From Ruegeria atlantica (GTDB lineage: Bacteria > Pseudomonadota > Alphaproteobacteria > Rhodobacterales > Rhodobacteraceae), in the NCBI GenBank assembly GCA_013032095.1, contig WQBJ01000001.1, positions 310,001 through 374,000 of the forward strand: a stretch of DNA of 64,000 nucleotides, in the 5' to 3' direction. The notes under the pieces are model-generated. The model ran no database searches, had not been told where the DNA came from, and saw nothing but the letters and a program-made list of their open reading frames with translations. Made by a program: the position numbers and the translations under genes. Shown here in pieces: positions 8,725 to 17,877 of this stretch. The first letter of the stretch is position 1; the number at the start of each line of letters is the position of its first letter.

Positions 8725-10128
8725 ATGGACACGATAGACATTGGCCTGTGGGTAACAGGCGGTCTGCTGGTTCTGGTAGTCACAGGCATGCGCGTGGCTT
8801 TTGCAGCGGGCCTCGTAGGGTTGGTTGGGCTTGTATGGATATTCTGGGCCAAGTTCGGGTACGATCCCGACCGGTTCGGAAAAGCCCTGACAGTTGCCGT
8901 TAAGACAGCGGGGCAGGTTCCTCATTCGAAAGTGGCTGCCCATACGCTCAGCCTAATCCCGACCTTTATTCTGATTGGGTATCTTGCCTACTACGCGGGT
9001 CTCACCCGCGCGCTGTTCGAGGCTGCTAAACGTTGGGTGGCTTGGGTTCCGGGCGGGCTGGCGGTCTCGACCGTCTTTGCAACGGCCGGGTTTGCCGCCG
9101 TATCGGGCGCGTCAGTCGCCACCTCCGCAGTCTTCGCCCGCATAGCTATCCCAGAGATGCTGAAGGTCGGCTACAACAAGCAATTCGCCGCCGGGGTAGT
9201 CGCCGCCGGAGGCACGCTGGCTTCACTGATTCCGCCATCGGCCATCCTCGTGATCTATGCCATTATCGTCGAGCAGGACGTGGGCAAGCTACTCCTAGCC
9301 GGGTTCATTCCGGGTGCGTTCTCGGCTGTTGTCTACGGATTACTAATTGTTGGGATTGCCGTTTTCTTCAAAACCGTCGGACCTCCGGTCACGGGCTTTA
9401 CGTGGAAACAGCGCTTTGCAGCATTACCGGGCGCAATTCCTATTGTGGCAGTGATCCTGATTATCATTTGCTTTGTCTACAACCCGTTTGGCGAAAAGGC
9501 CTGGGGTACCCCAACCGAGGGCGGTGCAATTGGGGCATTCATCGTCTTCTGCTTTGCCCTGTTCCACGGGATGGGTTGGACTGAGCTGAAATCTGCGCTG
9601 CTGGAAACCGCCAAGCTGACGGCAATGATCTTTACGATCATTTGGGGTGTGCTGATCTACGTACGTTTCCTGGGCTTCGCAGACCTGCCAGGTGCGTTTT
9701 CCGACTGGATCACCTCACTGGAAATGTCGCCGATGTTGATTCTGATCTGCATCCTGCTGGCTTATGCGGTGCTAGGCATGTTCATGGATGCTATCGGCAT
9801 GCTGCTCCTGACATTGCCGGTTGTGTACCCGGCTGTCATGGCTCTGAACGGTGGCGAGACGGTCAGCGCGGCTGACAGCGCTTTCGGAATGTCCGGTCCC
9901 ATGTGCGCGATCTGGTTCGGTATTCTGGTCGTTAAGATGGCCGAGTTTTGCCTGATCACGCCCCCCATCGGCCTGAACTGCTTTGTGGTGGCAGGCGTGC
10001 GGCCCGATTTGAGCGTTCAGGACGTCTTTAAAGGCGTGACGCCGTTCTTCATTGCAGACGCAGTCACTATCGCGCTGCTGGTGGCTTTCCCCGCTATAGT
10101 GCTCTATTTGCCGTCTCTGGCCGGATAG
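8725..10128 (+). CDS. TRAP transporter large permease (DctM family)
   Basis: A 467-aa integral membrane protein with about 11-12 predicted membrane segments, forming the ion-coupled translocation subunit. DctM hallmarks are visible: SGASVATSAVFARIAIPEM, GGTLASLIPPSAILVIYAII, and the C-terminal LITPPIGLNCFVVAG. It starts 3 nt after the small permease gene, so the two are probably translationally coupled. It converges on the ornithine cyclodeaminase gene. Its stop codon lies beside the A-tract that is the T-tract of the opposite-strand terminator. Confidence 0.92.
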   Translation: MDTIDIGLWVTGGLLVLVVTGMRVAFAAGLVGLVGLVWIFWAKFGYDPDRFGKALTVAVKTAGQVPHSKVAAHTLSLIPTFILIGYLAYYAGLTRALFEAAKRWVAWVPGGLAVSTVFATAGFAAVSGASVATSAVFARIAIPEMLKVGYNKQFAAGVVAAGGTLASLIPPSAILVIYAIIVEQDVGKLLLAGFIPGAFSAVVYGLLIVGIAVFFKTVGPPVTGFTWKQRFAALPGAIPIVAVILIIICFVYNPFGEKAWGTPTEGGAIGAFIVFCFALFHGMGWTELKSALLETAKLTAMIFTIIWGVLIYVRFLGFADLPGAFSDWITSLEMSPMLILICILLAYAVLGMFMDAIGMLLLTLPVVYPAVMALNGGETVSAADSAFGMSGPMCAIWFGILVVKMAEFCLITPPIGLNCFVVAGVRPDLSVQDVFKGVTPFFIADAVTIALLVAFPAIVLYLPSLAG

Positions 10129-10158
10129 AAAAAAAGCCCCCGGTGCTGAGCCGGGGGC
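10129..10158 (-). terminator. rho-independent terminator of the ocd operon
   Basis: Arms GCCCCCGG and CCGGGGGC (10136-10158) with a 7-nt loop are followed on the minus strand by seven Ts at 10129-10135. There is no T-tract on the plus side, so it mainly serves the minus-strand arginase-ctlX-ocd operon. Confidence 0.88.
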
Positions 10159-10182
10159 GAAGTGCTGCTATTGGCGGGTTCT

Positions 10183-11223
10183 TTAGCTTGCCCGCATCAG
10201 CATCCCATACAGATCTCGCGGATCATCCGGATCGGCCAACATATCCAAAGGTTCAAAGAAGTCAGTGCCTTCGATTGCGGACTTGATAAATCGCAGAGCC
10301 GAGAAATCCTCGATTGCGAAGCCAACGCTGTCGAACAGGGTGATCTGACGATCGTCACGTCGACCCTCTGCTTGACCGGTCATGACCTGCCACATCTCGG
10401 TCACCGGGTGGTCATCGTCCAGAGCCTGAATCTCGCCCTCGATCCGAGTTTGCTCGGGGTATTCGACGAAAATGTCCGAGCGCAGCAGGATATCACGGTG
10501 CAGTTCCGTTTTGCCGGGGCAGTCACCGCCGATGGCATTGATGTGTACGCCGGGGCCAACCATGTTGTCTGTCAGGATCGTGGCGTATTTCTTATCAGCG
10601 GTGCAGGTTGTGATGATGTGCGCGCCTTCGATGGCTTCTTCGGGTGTTGAGCACGATACGACGGTTAAGCCGGTTCCTTGAAGGTTAGCTGCGCATTTCT
10701 TGGTCGCTTCACTGTCAGTGTCGTACAAGCGCACGGTTTTGATCCCGCACATTGCCTTGAACGCCAAACATTGGAACTCTGACTGAGCGCCATTGCCGAT
10801 CATAGCCATGACCGAGGATGATTTCGGTGCAAGATAGCTACCTACCAAAGCTGACGTTGCGGCTGTTCGTAGCGCGGTCAGCATTGTCATCTCGGTCAGC
10901 AGTGTCGGGTACCCGGTATAGACATCCGCCAACAAGCCAAAGGCGGTCACGGTCTGCAACCCTTCGGAAGTATTCTTGGGGTGGCCGTTAACGTATTTGA
11001 ATCCATATGCCTCGCCGTCTGATGTAGGCATCAGTTCGATCACACCGTGCGGTGAATGGGCCGGGATACGTGGGGTTTTGTCGAAACTCTCCCAGCGTTT
11101 GAAATCGGCTTCGATCTGGGCCGCGATCTGAGTGATCATTCGCTCGACCCCGATGTGATGCACCAGACGCATCATGTTGTCGACGGATACAAAAGGCACA
11201 AGCGCCTTGTCAGAAGGTTGCAT
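10183..11223 (-). CDS. ocd: ornithine cyclodeaminase
   Basis: A 346-aa enzyme of the ornithine cyclodeaminase/mu-crystallin family, converting L-ornithine to L-proline and ammonia using NAD+. Typical blocks are VELMP-like IELMPTSDGEAYGFKYVNGH near residue 66, LTEMTMLTALRTAATSALVG (about 109-128) and the Rossmann region around MIGNGAQSEFQ. The length matches the family. It is the last gene of a minus-strand operon after arginase and ctlX, so ornithine made by those enzymes would flow to proline. The strong terminator at 10129-10158 follows. Other members reduce ketimines or make alanine, but this context favours ornithine. Confidence 0.92.
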   Translation of the reverse strand: MQPSDKALVPFVSVDNMMRLVHHIGVERMITQIAAQIEADFKRWESFDKTPRIPAHSPHGVIELMPTSDGEAYGFKYVNGHPKNTSEGLQTVTAFGLLADVYTGYPTLLTEMTMLTALRTAATSALVGSYLAPKSSSVMAMIGNGAQSEFQCLAFKAMCGIKTVRLYDTDSEATKKCAANLQGTGLTVVSCSTPEEAIEGAHIITTCTADKKYATILTDNMVGPGVHINAIGGDCPGKTELHRDILLRSDIFVEYPEQTRIEGEIQALDDDHPVTEMWQVMTGQAEGRRDDRQITLFDSVGFAIEDFSALRFIKSAIEGTDFFEPLDMLADPDDPRDLYGMLMRAS

Positions 11224-11232
11224 CGGGGTCTC

Positions 11233-12153
11233 CTATCGGCGGGACAGGTGGATGCCTGCAATCATGCAGCGCACGGATCCACCGGCAGTTTCAATTGTTG
11301 GAACCGAGAGCGGCAACGGTGTCGCGCTGGCTTCGATTATAGCGATTTGTTCAGGGGTTAACGCGGCAAGCGCCCGGCTGGACAGCGCCAGCACCAGGCC
11401 ATCGCGACCGCTGAGTTCGATGGCGTTTCCTGCGAACTCGGCGATCTGCTCGTGAGATAGGTCTATGACCGTGCGTCCGGATTCTTCGAGCCGCGCCTTG
11501 ACCGTAGCGCGTCGTTCGGGATCGGTGATCATGTCCAGACAAATCAGCGCGTATTCGGTTCCGATGCCCATCAGAACGTTGGTGTGATAAACGTCGCGCC
11601 CTTCGGAATCCTGTGCCTCAAACACGATAGGTTCATAGTTGAAATGGGTGCAGAATCGTTCCAATAAAACCGGGTCTGCGCGATTGGATTTAACCGTGTA
11701 GGCCACGCGGCCAACGTGATCCAGCACCATCGCTCCGGTACCTTCCAGGGCCAGCTTGTCCTGTTCCAGCCCGGAATAGTCGATCACGTCCTGAACACGA
11801 TACTCCTGTTTCAACAGCTCAAGGACATCCGCGCGGCGTTCGCGTCTGCGTGACGGAACAAACATCGGATAGATTGCCACATGGCCGCCGGGATGGGTCG
11901 AGAACCAATTGTTCGGGAAGACACTGTCCGGCGTGTCGTGTTCACCGTGGTCGTCAAAAACATGGACTCTTACGCCAGCGTCGCGCAGTTGCGCGACCGC
12001 CTTGTCATGTTCGTTGCGTGCGTCAAGAGACGTGGCCGCTGCCGAGCGATTGGCCAGTGTTTGAAACGCATTGTCGTCGCGCGTCTCGGGGTTCGAAGCA
12101 AACGCGTGTGGCCGGATCATCACAACGGCCGAGGGGGCTTGCAAGGACTGCAT
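11233..12153 (-). CDS. ctlX: citrulline-utilisation hydrolase CtlX type (guanidino-modifying superfamily)
   Basis: A 306-aa protein of the arginine deiminase/dimethylarginine dimethylaminohydrolase superfamily. Motifs include SVFPNNWFSTH near residue 77, LEGTGAMVLD, the catalytic-histidine block VYHTNVLM and, near the C-terminus, GGSVRCMIAGIHL with the expected nucleophilic cysteine. CtlX proteins are reported to turn citrulline into ornithine; dimethylarginine hydrolysis is the main alternative. Its start overlaps the arginase stop by one base (TAATG), and it lies 9 nt before ocd. The flanking genes support a role in feeding ornithine to cyclodeaminase. Confidence 0.85.
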   Translation of the reverse strand: MQSLQAPSAVVMIRPHAFASNPETRDDNAFQTLANRSAAATSLDARNEHDKAVAQLRDAGVRVHVFDDHGEHDTPDSVFPNNWFSTHPGGHVAIYPMFVPSRRRERRADVLELLKQEYRVQDVIDYSGLEQDKLALEGTGAMVLDHVGRVAYTVKSNRADPVLLERFCTHFNYEPIVFEAQDSEGRDVYHTNVLMGIGTEYALICLDMITDPERRATVKARLEESGRTVIDLSHEQIAEFAGNAIELSGRDGLVLALSSRALAALTPEQIAIIEASATPLPLSVPTIETAGGSVRCMIAGIHLSRR

Positions 12154-13073
12154 TAGAAACTCCGGGTTGGGCGGTCAAAGATGCGGCGGCCTAGAAGTGA
12201 GGCTGCCAGATCGACCATCAGCTTTGCGGTGCGTCCGCGTTCGTCGAGAAATGGATTTAACTCGACCAGGTCCAGTGAGCAGACGAGCCCACTTTCATGC
12301 AGTAGTTCCATCACCAGATGTGCTTCACGTTCGGTTGCGCCACCGGGGACAGTTGTGCCCACGGCCGGAGCAATCGAAGGGTCGAGGAAGTCGACATCCA
12401 ATGAGACGTGCAGAATGCCGTTCGAGGCCCGAACGCGTTCCAGAAACGCGATGAGGGGTGCCTTAATTCCGTGCTCGTCAATGCTGCGCATATCAGCCAG
12501 CATCGCGTGATCTTGCTCTAGCCGTGCGCGTTCCGCCGGATCGACTGAGCGTAAACCGATCATACCCACGCGGTCCGTCGGAACAGGCGCAGGCACCGGT
12601 GGAAAGGCGTCAAAGCCGGGTTGGCCTGTGAAATACGCAACGGGTGTACCGTGCAAGTTTCCGCTGTCGGTGCTGTCGGGTGTGTGAAAGTCGCTATGGG
12701 CATCCAGCCAGAGCACAAATAAGGGGCGTCCGATCTGGTCGGCATGGGCAGCCATGCCTGCAACAGTGCCCATCGAAAGCGCATGATCGCCACCCATGAA
12801 GATCGGCAACCCTTGTGGGGCAGTTTCCTGCGCGGTTCGGCTAAGTGCGCTGGTCCACCCAACGCACTCGGGCAGGGCATACAGGTGTTCGTGCGGGGGC
12901 ACATCCGTGTCGTCCGGATGAATGTCGCCAAGGTCGCTGACCCGGTGCCCTAGGTCTGTCAAAGCCTGATCCAGACCAGCGACCCGATAGGCGTCGGGAC
13001 CCATCCGGCAGCCCTGTCGGCGTTTGCCCGAATCCAATGGGACGCCGACCAATATAACGTGTTTGTTGTCCAT
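12153..13073 (-). CDS. rocF: arginase
   Basis: A 306-aa ureohydrolase that cleaves L-arginine to ornithine and urea with a binuclear Mn centre. All metal-binding blocks are intact: GGDHALSMG, WLDAHSDFHTP (the DAHxD motif) and SLDVDFLDP (the DxD motif). The C-terminal LDLVELNPFLDERGRTA is also typical of arginase rather than agmatinase. It is first in the operon rocF-ctlX-ocd, divergent from an Lrp-type regulator gene 86 bp away. The product ornithine is the substrate of the downstream cyclodeaminase. Confidence 0.95.
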   Translation of the reverse strand: MDNKHVILVGVPLDSGKRRQGCRMGPDAYRVAGLDQALTDLGHRVSDLGDIHPDDTDVPPHEHLYALPECVGWTSALSRTAQETAPQGLPIFMGGDHALSMGTVAGMAAHADQIGRPLFVLWLDAHSDFHTPDSTDSGNLHGTPVAYFTGQPGFDAFPPVPAPVPTDRVGMIGLRSVDPAERARLEQDHAMLADMRSIDEHGIKAPLIAFLERVRASNGILHVSLDVDFLDPSIAPAVGTTVPGGATEREAHLVMELLHESGLVCSLDLVELNPFLDERGRTAKLMVDLAASLLGRRIFDRPTRSF

Positions 13074-13112
13074 ATGTACTTTTAGATCTTCGTGATGGCT
13101 TGCGAAAAGAGA

Positions 13113-13129
13113 TCAAAATGCTCAAAATG
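13113..13129. promoter_or_regulatory. tandem TCAAAATG repeat in the rocF/lrp intergenic region
   Basis: Two copies of TCAAAATG begin at 13113 and 13122, nine bases apart, inside the 86-bp divergent spacer. They are candidates for binding by the adjacent Lrp-type regulator. The assignment rests on position and repetition only. Confidence 0.4.
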
Positions 13130-13159
13130 GAACCCTAGGTTTCAAACTGAGAAAAACAA

Positions 13160-13588
13160 ATGGACGAATTGGATAACAGGTTGCTGAATGCCCTGCATCG
13201 GGACGCACGGGCCTCGCTGTCCGAGCTAGCTGAAACGCTGGGGGTGACTCGCACCACCGTGCGCAGTCGATTGCAGCGATTGAAGCAATCTGGTGAGATT
13301 GTGGGTTTTACCGTTCTCACACGGCTGGACGTTGCAGAAAGCCCGGTGCGCGGCCTGATGATGCTGGAAATCGAAGGCCGCGGGACTGAGAGAACGATGG
13401 CTAGAATTGCCGCTCTGCGACAGGTGCGCGCTGTGCATACGACCAACGGAAGCTGGGATCTGATTGCCGAGATCGGCACCGAAACCCTTTCGGAACTCGA
13501 CGAGGTCCTATTCCAGATACGTCGGATGGAGGGGATCACGCGCTCCGAGACCAATCTACTGCTCTCTACACGCAAAGGGCGTGTCTAA
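13160..13588 (+). CDS. Lrp/AsnC-family transcriptional regulator of arginine/ornithine catabolism
   Basis: A 142-aa regulator. The N-terminal winged helix-turn-helix (about residues 3-55) contains LDNRLLNALHRDARAS and LGVTRTTVRSRLQRLK. The C-terminal RAM (ligand-binding) domain follows, with VRAVHTTNGSWDLIAEI near residue 90. It is slightly shorter than typical Lrp. It is divergent from rocF-ctlX-ocd, and Lrp-family genes commonly activate the divergent catabolic operon in response to its amino acid; arginine or ornithine is the likely effector here, by inference. The ribosome-binding site is weak. Confidence 0.9.
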   Translation: MDELDNRLLNALHRDARASLSELAETLGVTRTTVRSRLQRLKQSGEIVGFTVLTRLDVAESPVRGLMMLEIEGRGTERTMARIAALRQVRAVHTTNGSWDLIAEIGTETLSELDEVLFQIRRMEGITRSETNLLLSTRKGRV

Positions 13589-13690
13589 TCCCTCGTAGCG
13601 CTTTGAGGTTCAAGGAAATTGTGCCAAGGTTGCCCTGCGTCGCCCATCCGCGCGCGGGATCGTTGCAGTGCCTCAGAGCAGGGGGAAACC

Positions 13691-16300
13691 ATGACCACGC
13701 AGGAGACTGACAAGGAACTCTGGGCCGTGCGTCTTGCCGAGCGGGTGGCCGGATTTCTTGAAAAGCCCGCTGTCCGGATTGCTATTCCTATTCTGGTTAC
13801 GCTGATCGCATTGGTCGTGCTGCACGAACTGTCTCAGCATGTGAAATGGGCGGATGTTCAGACCGATGTGGCGAACATGTCCTGGAAGCTCATGTTCTTC
13901 GCCTTTTGCTGGACATGTTTCAGCTTTCTGTCCCTTTCGATGTACGATGTGTTTGCCGTACAAAGCGTGGCCAAGGGCGAGGTGCCTTTGACCGTCGCCG
14001 GAATGGCGGGGGCCAGCGGTTATGCGGTGTCGAACTGCCTGGGCTTTTCCTACATCACCGGGACCGCGATCCGCTATCGTATCTACGCATCGCTGGGGCT
14101 GGACCTAAGCCGGGTTGCAGGTGTCATCGCGACGTCTTGGATCGCGTTCTGGTCAGGTCTGGTGTTGCTGCTGGGTATTTTGTTCACCCTGCACCCTGAT
14201 GGAATATCAAAGCTTTTACCGATCAACGACACAACTGAAACCATCATCGGGCTTTGCTTGCTCGCCGGTTTGGTAACTTTGTTCTTCTGGCTTGCAAGGG
14301 GTGGGCGCAAGCTGGCTTATGGCGGGGTTGGGTTCAATTTGCCGGGGGGCAAACTGGCGGGCTTGTTGACGCTGGCTGCAATCGGAGACCTGTTCGGCGC
14401 ATCGATGGTGCTTTACACTCTAATGCCCAATGACCTCGGTGTCGGATTTCCCTTTTTCTTCACGATCTACATCGGAGCGATAGCAGTCGGTATACTCAGC
14501 CATGCCCCGGGCGGTATCGGCGCGTTCGAAGCGACGCTGATCGCGGGTTTGGGCGCTTCTGGCCGTTCCGATGTGATCGCGGCTTTGCTACTGTATCGGT
14601 TGGTCTACACTTTCCTGCCGTTTGCTATTGCCAGTTTGTCGATCGCAGTCGCCTCGGCCCTGACGCATCGGCATCATATCAGCGGAGCCGCCACCTGGGT
14701 CTATCGCGCCATCCGCCCGATTGTTCCAATGGTAGCAGCAGGCGTGGCCGCTGTTGCCGGGATTATTTTGTTGGTCTCGGGAGCTTTGCCGTCCAGCAGC
14801 CAGAGCCTTGGCGTGTTGCGGGATTTCTTACCCTTGTCCTTTGTCGAGGCGTCTCACCTGGCGGGCAGCGCGATTGGCGTGCTGCTGATTCTGGTCTCGC
14901 GCGGGTTGTTCCGCAAACTCTACCGCGCGTGGATTGTGGCGATGTTGCTGATGGTGGCAGGGTTCGTTGCTTCACTAACGAAGGGTCTGGATACGCATGA
15001 AGCGGTCGGTATGCTGGCGTCCATTGCTGTGCTGGCCACCTTTCGGGGTGCGTTCTATCGCGTCAGTGGAGCTTCGATCTTTCGGCTAAATATTCCTTGG
15101 CTGGTGAGTGTCATTGCCTTGCTGGCAGTCATCTTCTGGATCGGGCTGTTCGCCTATTCGCATGTCGAATACCAAAACGCGCTTTGGTGGGATTTTGCTT
15201 GGAACGGAGACGCCTCGCGTTTTCTACGGTCCAGCCTCGTGGTGGCGCTTATTCTTGGCATAGTGGCCGTGAATTCTCTGTTCGGGCGGGAAATCCCCGA
15301 GCCGGTACGCACTGAAATCCCACCGGTTGTTGAACTTCTTGCTTTGGAAAGCGAAGATACCGAGGCTCAGATTTCGTTGACCGGGGACAAGCAATTCCTG
15401 ATTGCGCCGGATGAAAGCGCGTTTCTGGCCTATGCCGACACCGGAAATGCCCTCATTTCCAAGGGAGAACCGGTGGGTGACGAAAAAACCGGTCAGCAAC
15501 TGATCTGGCAACTGCGCGAGATGGCGGACCGCGAGGGCAAGCTCTGCGCCTTTTACAGTGTCTCTACCAAGTACCTACCGACCTTTCTGGATCTCGGCTT
15601 GTCCATCCTGAAAATCGGTGAGGTCGCGCGGGTACCGCTGAAAGATTTCTCGCTGGACGGTAAGTCACGCAAGCGGTTCCGTCAGGCCAAGAACCGAGCG
15701 GAACGGGAGGGGTATGTCTTCGAGATTATCCCGAAAGAGGAACTGGCCCCGGTCTTGCCTGAGTTGCGCAGGGTGTCGGATGACTGGCTTGAAAATAAAG
15801 CGGGCGAGGAAAAGGGGTTCGCTCTGGGCGGGTTCGATGACGACTACCTGTCTTACTTCGATCATGCGGTACTTCGGAAGGGCAACTCGGGTAAGATCGT
15901 TGCCTTTGCCAACTTGTTTCAGGGTGGTCATAAATCAGAACTGTCGCTGGACCTGATGCGCTATGAACCCGACAGCCCCAGCTTTGTCATGGACGCGCTG
16001 TTTGCTGAGATGATGTCTTGGGGGGCAGAGCAGGGGTTCCATTGGTTCTCTCTAGGTGCCGCGCCGTTTTCGGGGATCGAGAACCGGCAATTGGCCTCTT
16101 TCTGGAACCGCGTCGGTGGGTTCGTTTATGAGCATGGAGAGCAGTTCTATCACTTCGAGGGACTGCGGTCGTTCAAACAGAAATTTGATCCGGAATGGAG
16201 CCCAAACTATCTGGCCAGTCCCGGCGGGTTGGCAGCGCCCCGGATATTGTACGAGGTGAATGTGCTGGTGTCCGGCGGCTTGCGCGGTCTTACGAAATAG
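13691..16300 (+). CDS. mprF: MprF-type phosphatidylglycerol lysyltransferase/flippase
   Basis: About 869 aa from ATG at 13691, which GGGGGAAACC precedes; an in-frame codon at 13619 would add 24 unlikely residues. The N-terminal part (about 1-530) has some 14 hydrophobic segments and matches the UPF0104 flippase domain, including SHAPGGIGAFEATLI. The C-terminal part (about 560-860) is the DUF2156 aminoacyl-transferase with RFRQAKNRAEREGY and WFSLGAAPFSGIENR. Known family role: transfer of lysine or alanine from tRNA to phosphatidylglycerol and its flipping, which reduces surface negative charge and gives resistance to cationic peptides. The amino acid used cannot be read from sequence. It converges on the OMF gene with a 3-nt gap. 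Confidence 0.9.
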   Translation: MTTQETDKELWAVRLAERVAGFLEKPAVRIAIPILVTLIALVVLHELSQHVKWADVQTDVANMSWKLMFFAFCWTCFSFLSLSMYDVFAVQSVAKGEVPLTVAGMAGASGYAVSNCLGFSYITGTAIRYRIYASLGLDLSRVAGVIATSWIAFWSGLVLLLGILFTLHPDGISKLLPINDTTETIIGLCLLAGLVTLFFWLARGGRKLAYGGVGFNLPGGKLAGLLTLAAIGDLFGASMVLYTLMPNDLGVGFPFFFTIYIGAIAVGILSHAPGGIGAFEATLIAGLGASGRSDVIAALLLYRLVYTFLPFAIASLSIAVASALTHRHHISGAATWVYRAIRPIVPMVAAGVAAVAGIILLVSGALPSSSQSLGVLRDFLPLSFVEASHLAGSAIGVLLILVSRGLFRKLYRAWIVAMLLMVAGFVASLTKGLDTHEAVGMLASIAVLATFRGAFYRVSGASIFRLNIPWLVSVIALLAVIFWIGLFAYSHVEYQNALWWDFAWNGDASRFLRSSLVVALILGIVAVNSLFGREIPEPVRTEIPPVVELLALESEDTEAQISLTGDKQFLIAPDESAFLAYADTGNALISKGEPVGDEKTGQQLIWQLREMADREGKLCAFYSVSTKYLPTFLDLGLSILKIGEVARVPLKDFSLDGKSRKRFRQAKNRAEREGYVFEIIPKEELAPVLPELRRVSDDWLENKAGEEKGFALGGFDDDYLSYFDHAVLRKGNSGKIVAFANLFQGGHKSELSLDLMRYEPDSPSFVMDALFAEMMSWGAEQGFHWFSLGAAPFSGIENRQLASFWNRVGGFVYEHGEQFYHFEGLRSFKQKFDPEWSPNYLASPGGLAAPRILYEVNVLVSGGLRGLTK

Positions 16301-16303
16301 CGA

Positions 16304-17866
16304 TTAGTTCAGGCTGGCACGGGTAGGGGTCTCCTGCAGCAGATCTCCCCAGTCGGTCCGATATGCCATTTCAGCCAGAACGGTTTCGGGTAGGAACTCC
16401 TGATTCTGACGAATCTGCCAACCACCCCCAAGCCCCTTGTAAACCGCGACCAGATTGCTGGACACTTGTTGGCGCGCCTCTATCAGATTGGCCTGAGAGT
16501 TCAGCAGAGCAGTCTGCGTATTCAGGATTCGGGAATAGTCGGCGATGCCGTCGCGATACTGATCCACGGCGATCTCAGCCGCCTTGCGCGATGCGGCGAC
16601 GCTGTTTTCGTAAAACCCCACCTGCTTGCGCGACTGGGCATAGGCGACCATCGCGCTTTCCACTTCGGAATAGGCCGTCAGGACGGTGTTCTGATAGTTA
16701 GCGATCAGCGCCTGGTAGGCTGCGTCCTGCGCACGCACGTTGTTCTTGATCCGGCCGTAATTCAGCACGTTCCAGACTACACCAGCATTAGCCAACCCGG
16801 TGGAACTGGCCGAGGTAAACAAATCCCGACCGCCCGAGGCCTGCAGGCCGATGGAGCCCGACAGAATGAACTGTGGATAGAGGTCGGCCATCGCGATCCC
16901 GACTTGCGCCGATTGGGTGGCGGCTGCCAACTCGGCCGCCCGCACATCGGGGCGGCGTCGCAGCAGTTCCGCCGGGACACCAACGGCTACATTGGACCGG
17001 GCCGAAGGGATGCGTCCGGAACTGCCCAGCAGGCTGGTCATCCGCGACGGCGTTGTTCCCAGCAAAACGGCCAGAGCATTCTTGGTTTGCTGAATGTCAC
17101 TCTCAATTTCGGGCACCAGAGCTTTGGTGTTGTTCAGTAAAGCGGTGGATTCCTGCACGTCCAACTCAGTCGTCACGCCGTTGTTAAACCGTAGCTCTGT
17201 CAGGTCAGCGGATTCCTGTTGCAGTTGAATGTTCTCGCGCGCAATGGCCAAAGATTCCTGAAGCGCGCGGATGTTCACATACAATGCCGCCACATCCCCG
17301 GTCAGAGTCACCAACGCGTCGTCATAGTTGGCCACTTGCAGCGCTAGATTAGACCGGGCCGCCTGAACGCCGCGCCGTTGCTGGCCCCAGACGTCCAGTT
17401 CCCATTGCGCATCAAACCCGACCTGCGACGTGGAAAACTCGGTGTCCAGAGGGATGATCCGGTTGATATCGGAAATCGGCCCCAAATTTTCGCTGATCTG
17501 CCTCCGTTCGATCGACCCGCCGATAGCCTGCGACTGTGGATACAGTTCGCCAAAGGCAATCCCCAACTGCGCACGAGCCTGCAAGACACGCGCACCGGCG
17601 ACTTGCAAGTCAAGGTTCTGCGCATAGGCCTCGGCGATCAGTTTGTTCAGGGTGGGGTCGTTGAACGTCTCCCACCATTTCACAACCGGCGCGCTGCGTG
17701 AGGTCAGCCCGCTTGGGCCAGTGCTGGGGCTGTTCACTTCGATCCATTCCTTCACGACCGGAGAGTTCGGACGCACGAAGTCCGGACCAACCGGTGTACA
17801 GCCGACCAGCAGCGCAGCGAAAAGGGCGGTGCCAATCAGTTTGCTGTGAAGTCTGGCCCGGGTCAT
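16304..17866 (-). CDS. outer-membrane efflux lipoprotein (NodT/OprM family)
   Basis: A 520-aa RND-type outer-membrane factor. The N-terminus is a lipoprotein signal ending LLVGC with the lipidated cysteine at residue 23. Family features follow: VKWWETFNDPTLNKLI near residue 62, LDVWGQQRRGVQAA, RRRPDVRAAE and ADLYPQFILSGSIGLQASG, in two internally repeated halves that build the trimeric alpha/beta barrel. It is last in the operon DUF3302-HlyD-OMF. That operon has no inner-membrane pump, and the AcrAB pair at 22295-26602 has no OMF, so this protein could serve either or both. Confidence 0.93.
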   Translation of the reverse strand: MTRARLHSKLIGTALFAALLVGCTPVGPDFVRPNSPVVKEWIEVNSPSTGPSGLTSRSAPVVKWWETFNDPTLNKLIAEAYAQNLDLQVAGARVLQARAQLGIAFGELYPQSQAIGGSIERRQISENLGPISDINRIIPLDTEFSTSQVGFDAQWELDVWGQQRRGVQAARSNLALQVANYDDALVTLTGDVAALYVNIRALQESLAIARENIQLQQESADLTELRFNNGVTTELDVQESTALLNNTKALVPEIESDIQQTKNALAVLLGTTPSRMTSLLGSSGRIPSARSNVAVGVPAELLRRRPDVRAAELAAATQSAQVGIAMADLYPQFILSGSIGLQASGGRDLFTSASSTGLANAGVVWNVLNYGRIKNNVRAQDAAYQALIANYQNTVLTAYSEVESAMVAYAQSRKQVGFYENSVAASRKAAEIAVDQYRDGIADYSRILNTQTALLNSQANLIEARQQVSSNLVAVYKGLGGGWQIRQNQEFLPETVLAEMAYRTDWGDLLQETPTRASLN

Positions 17867-17877
17867 GTCATGTGTCC

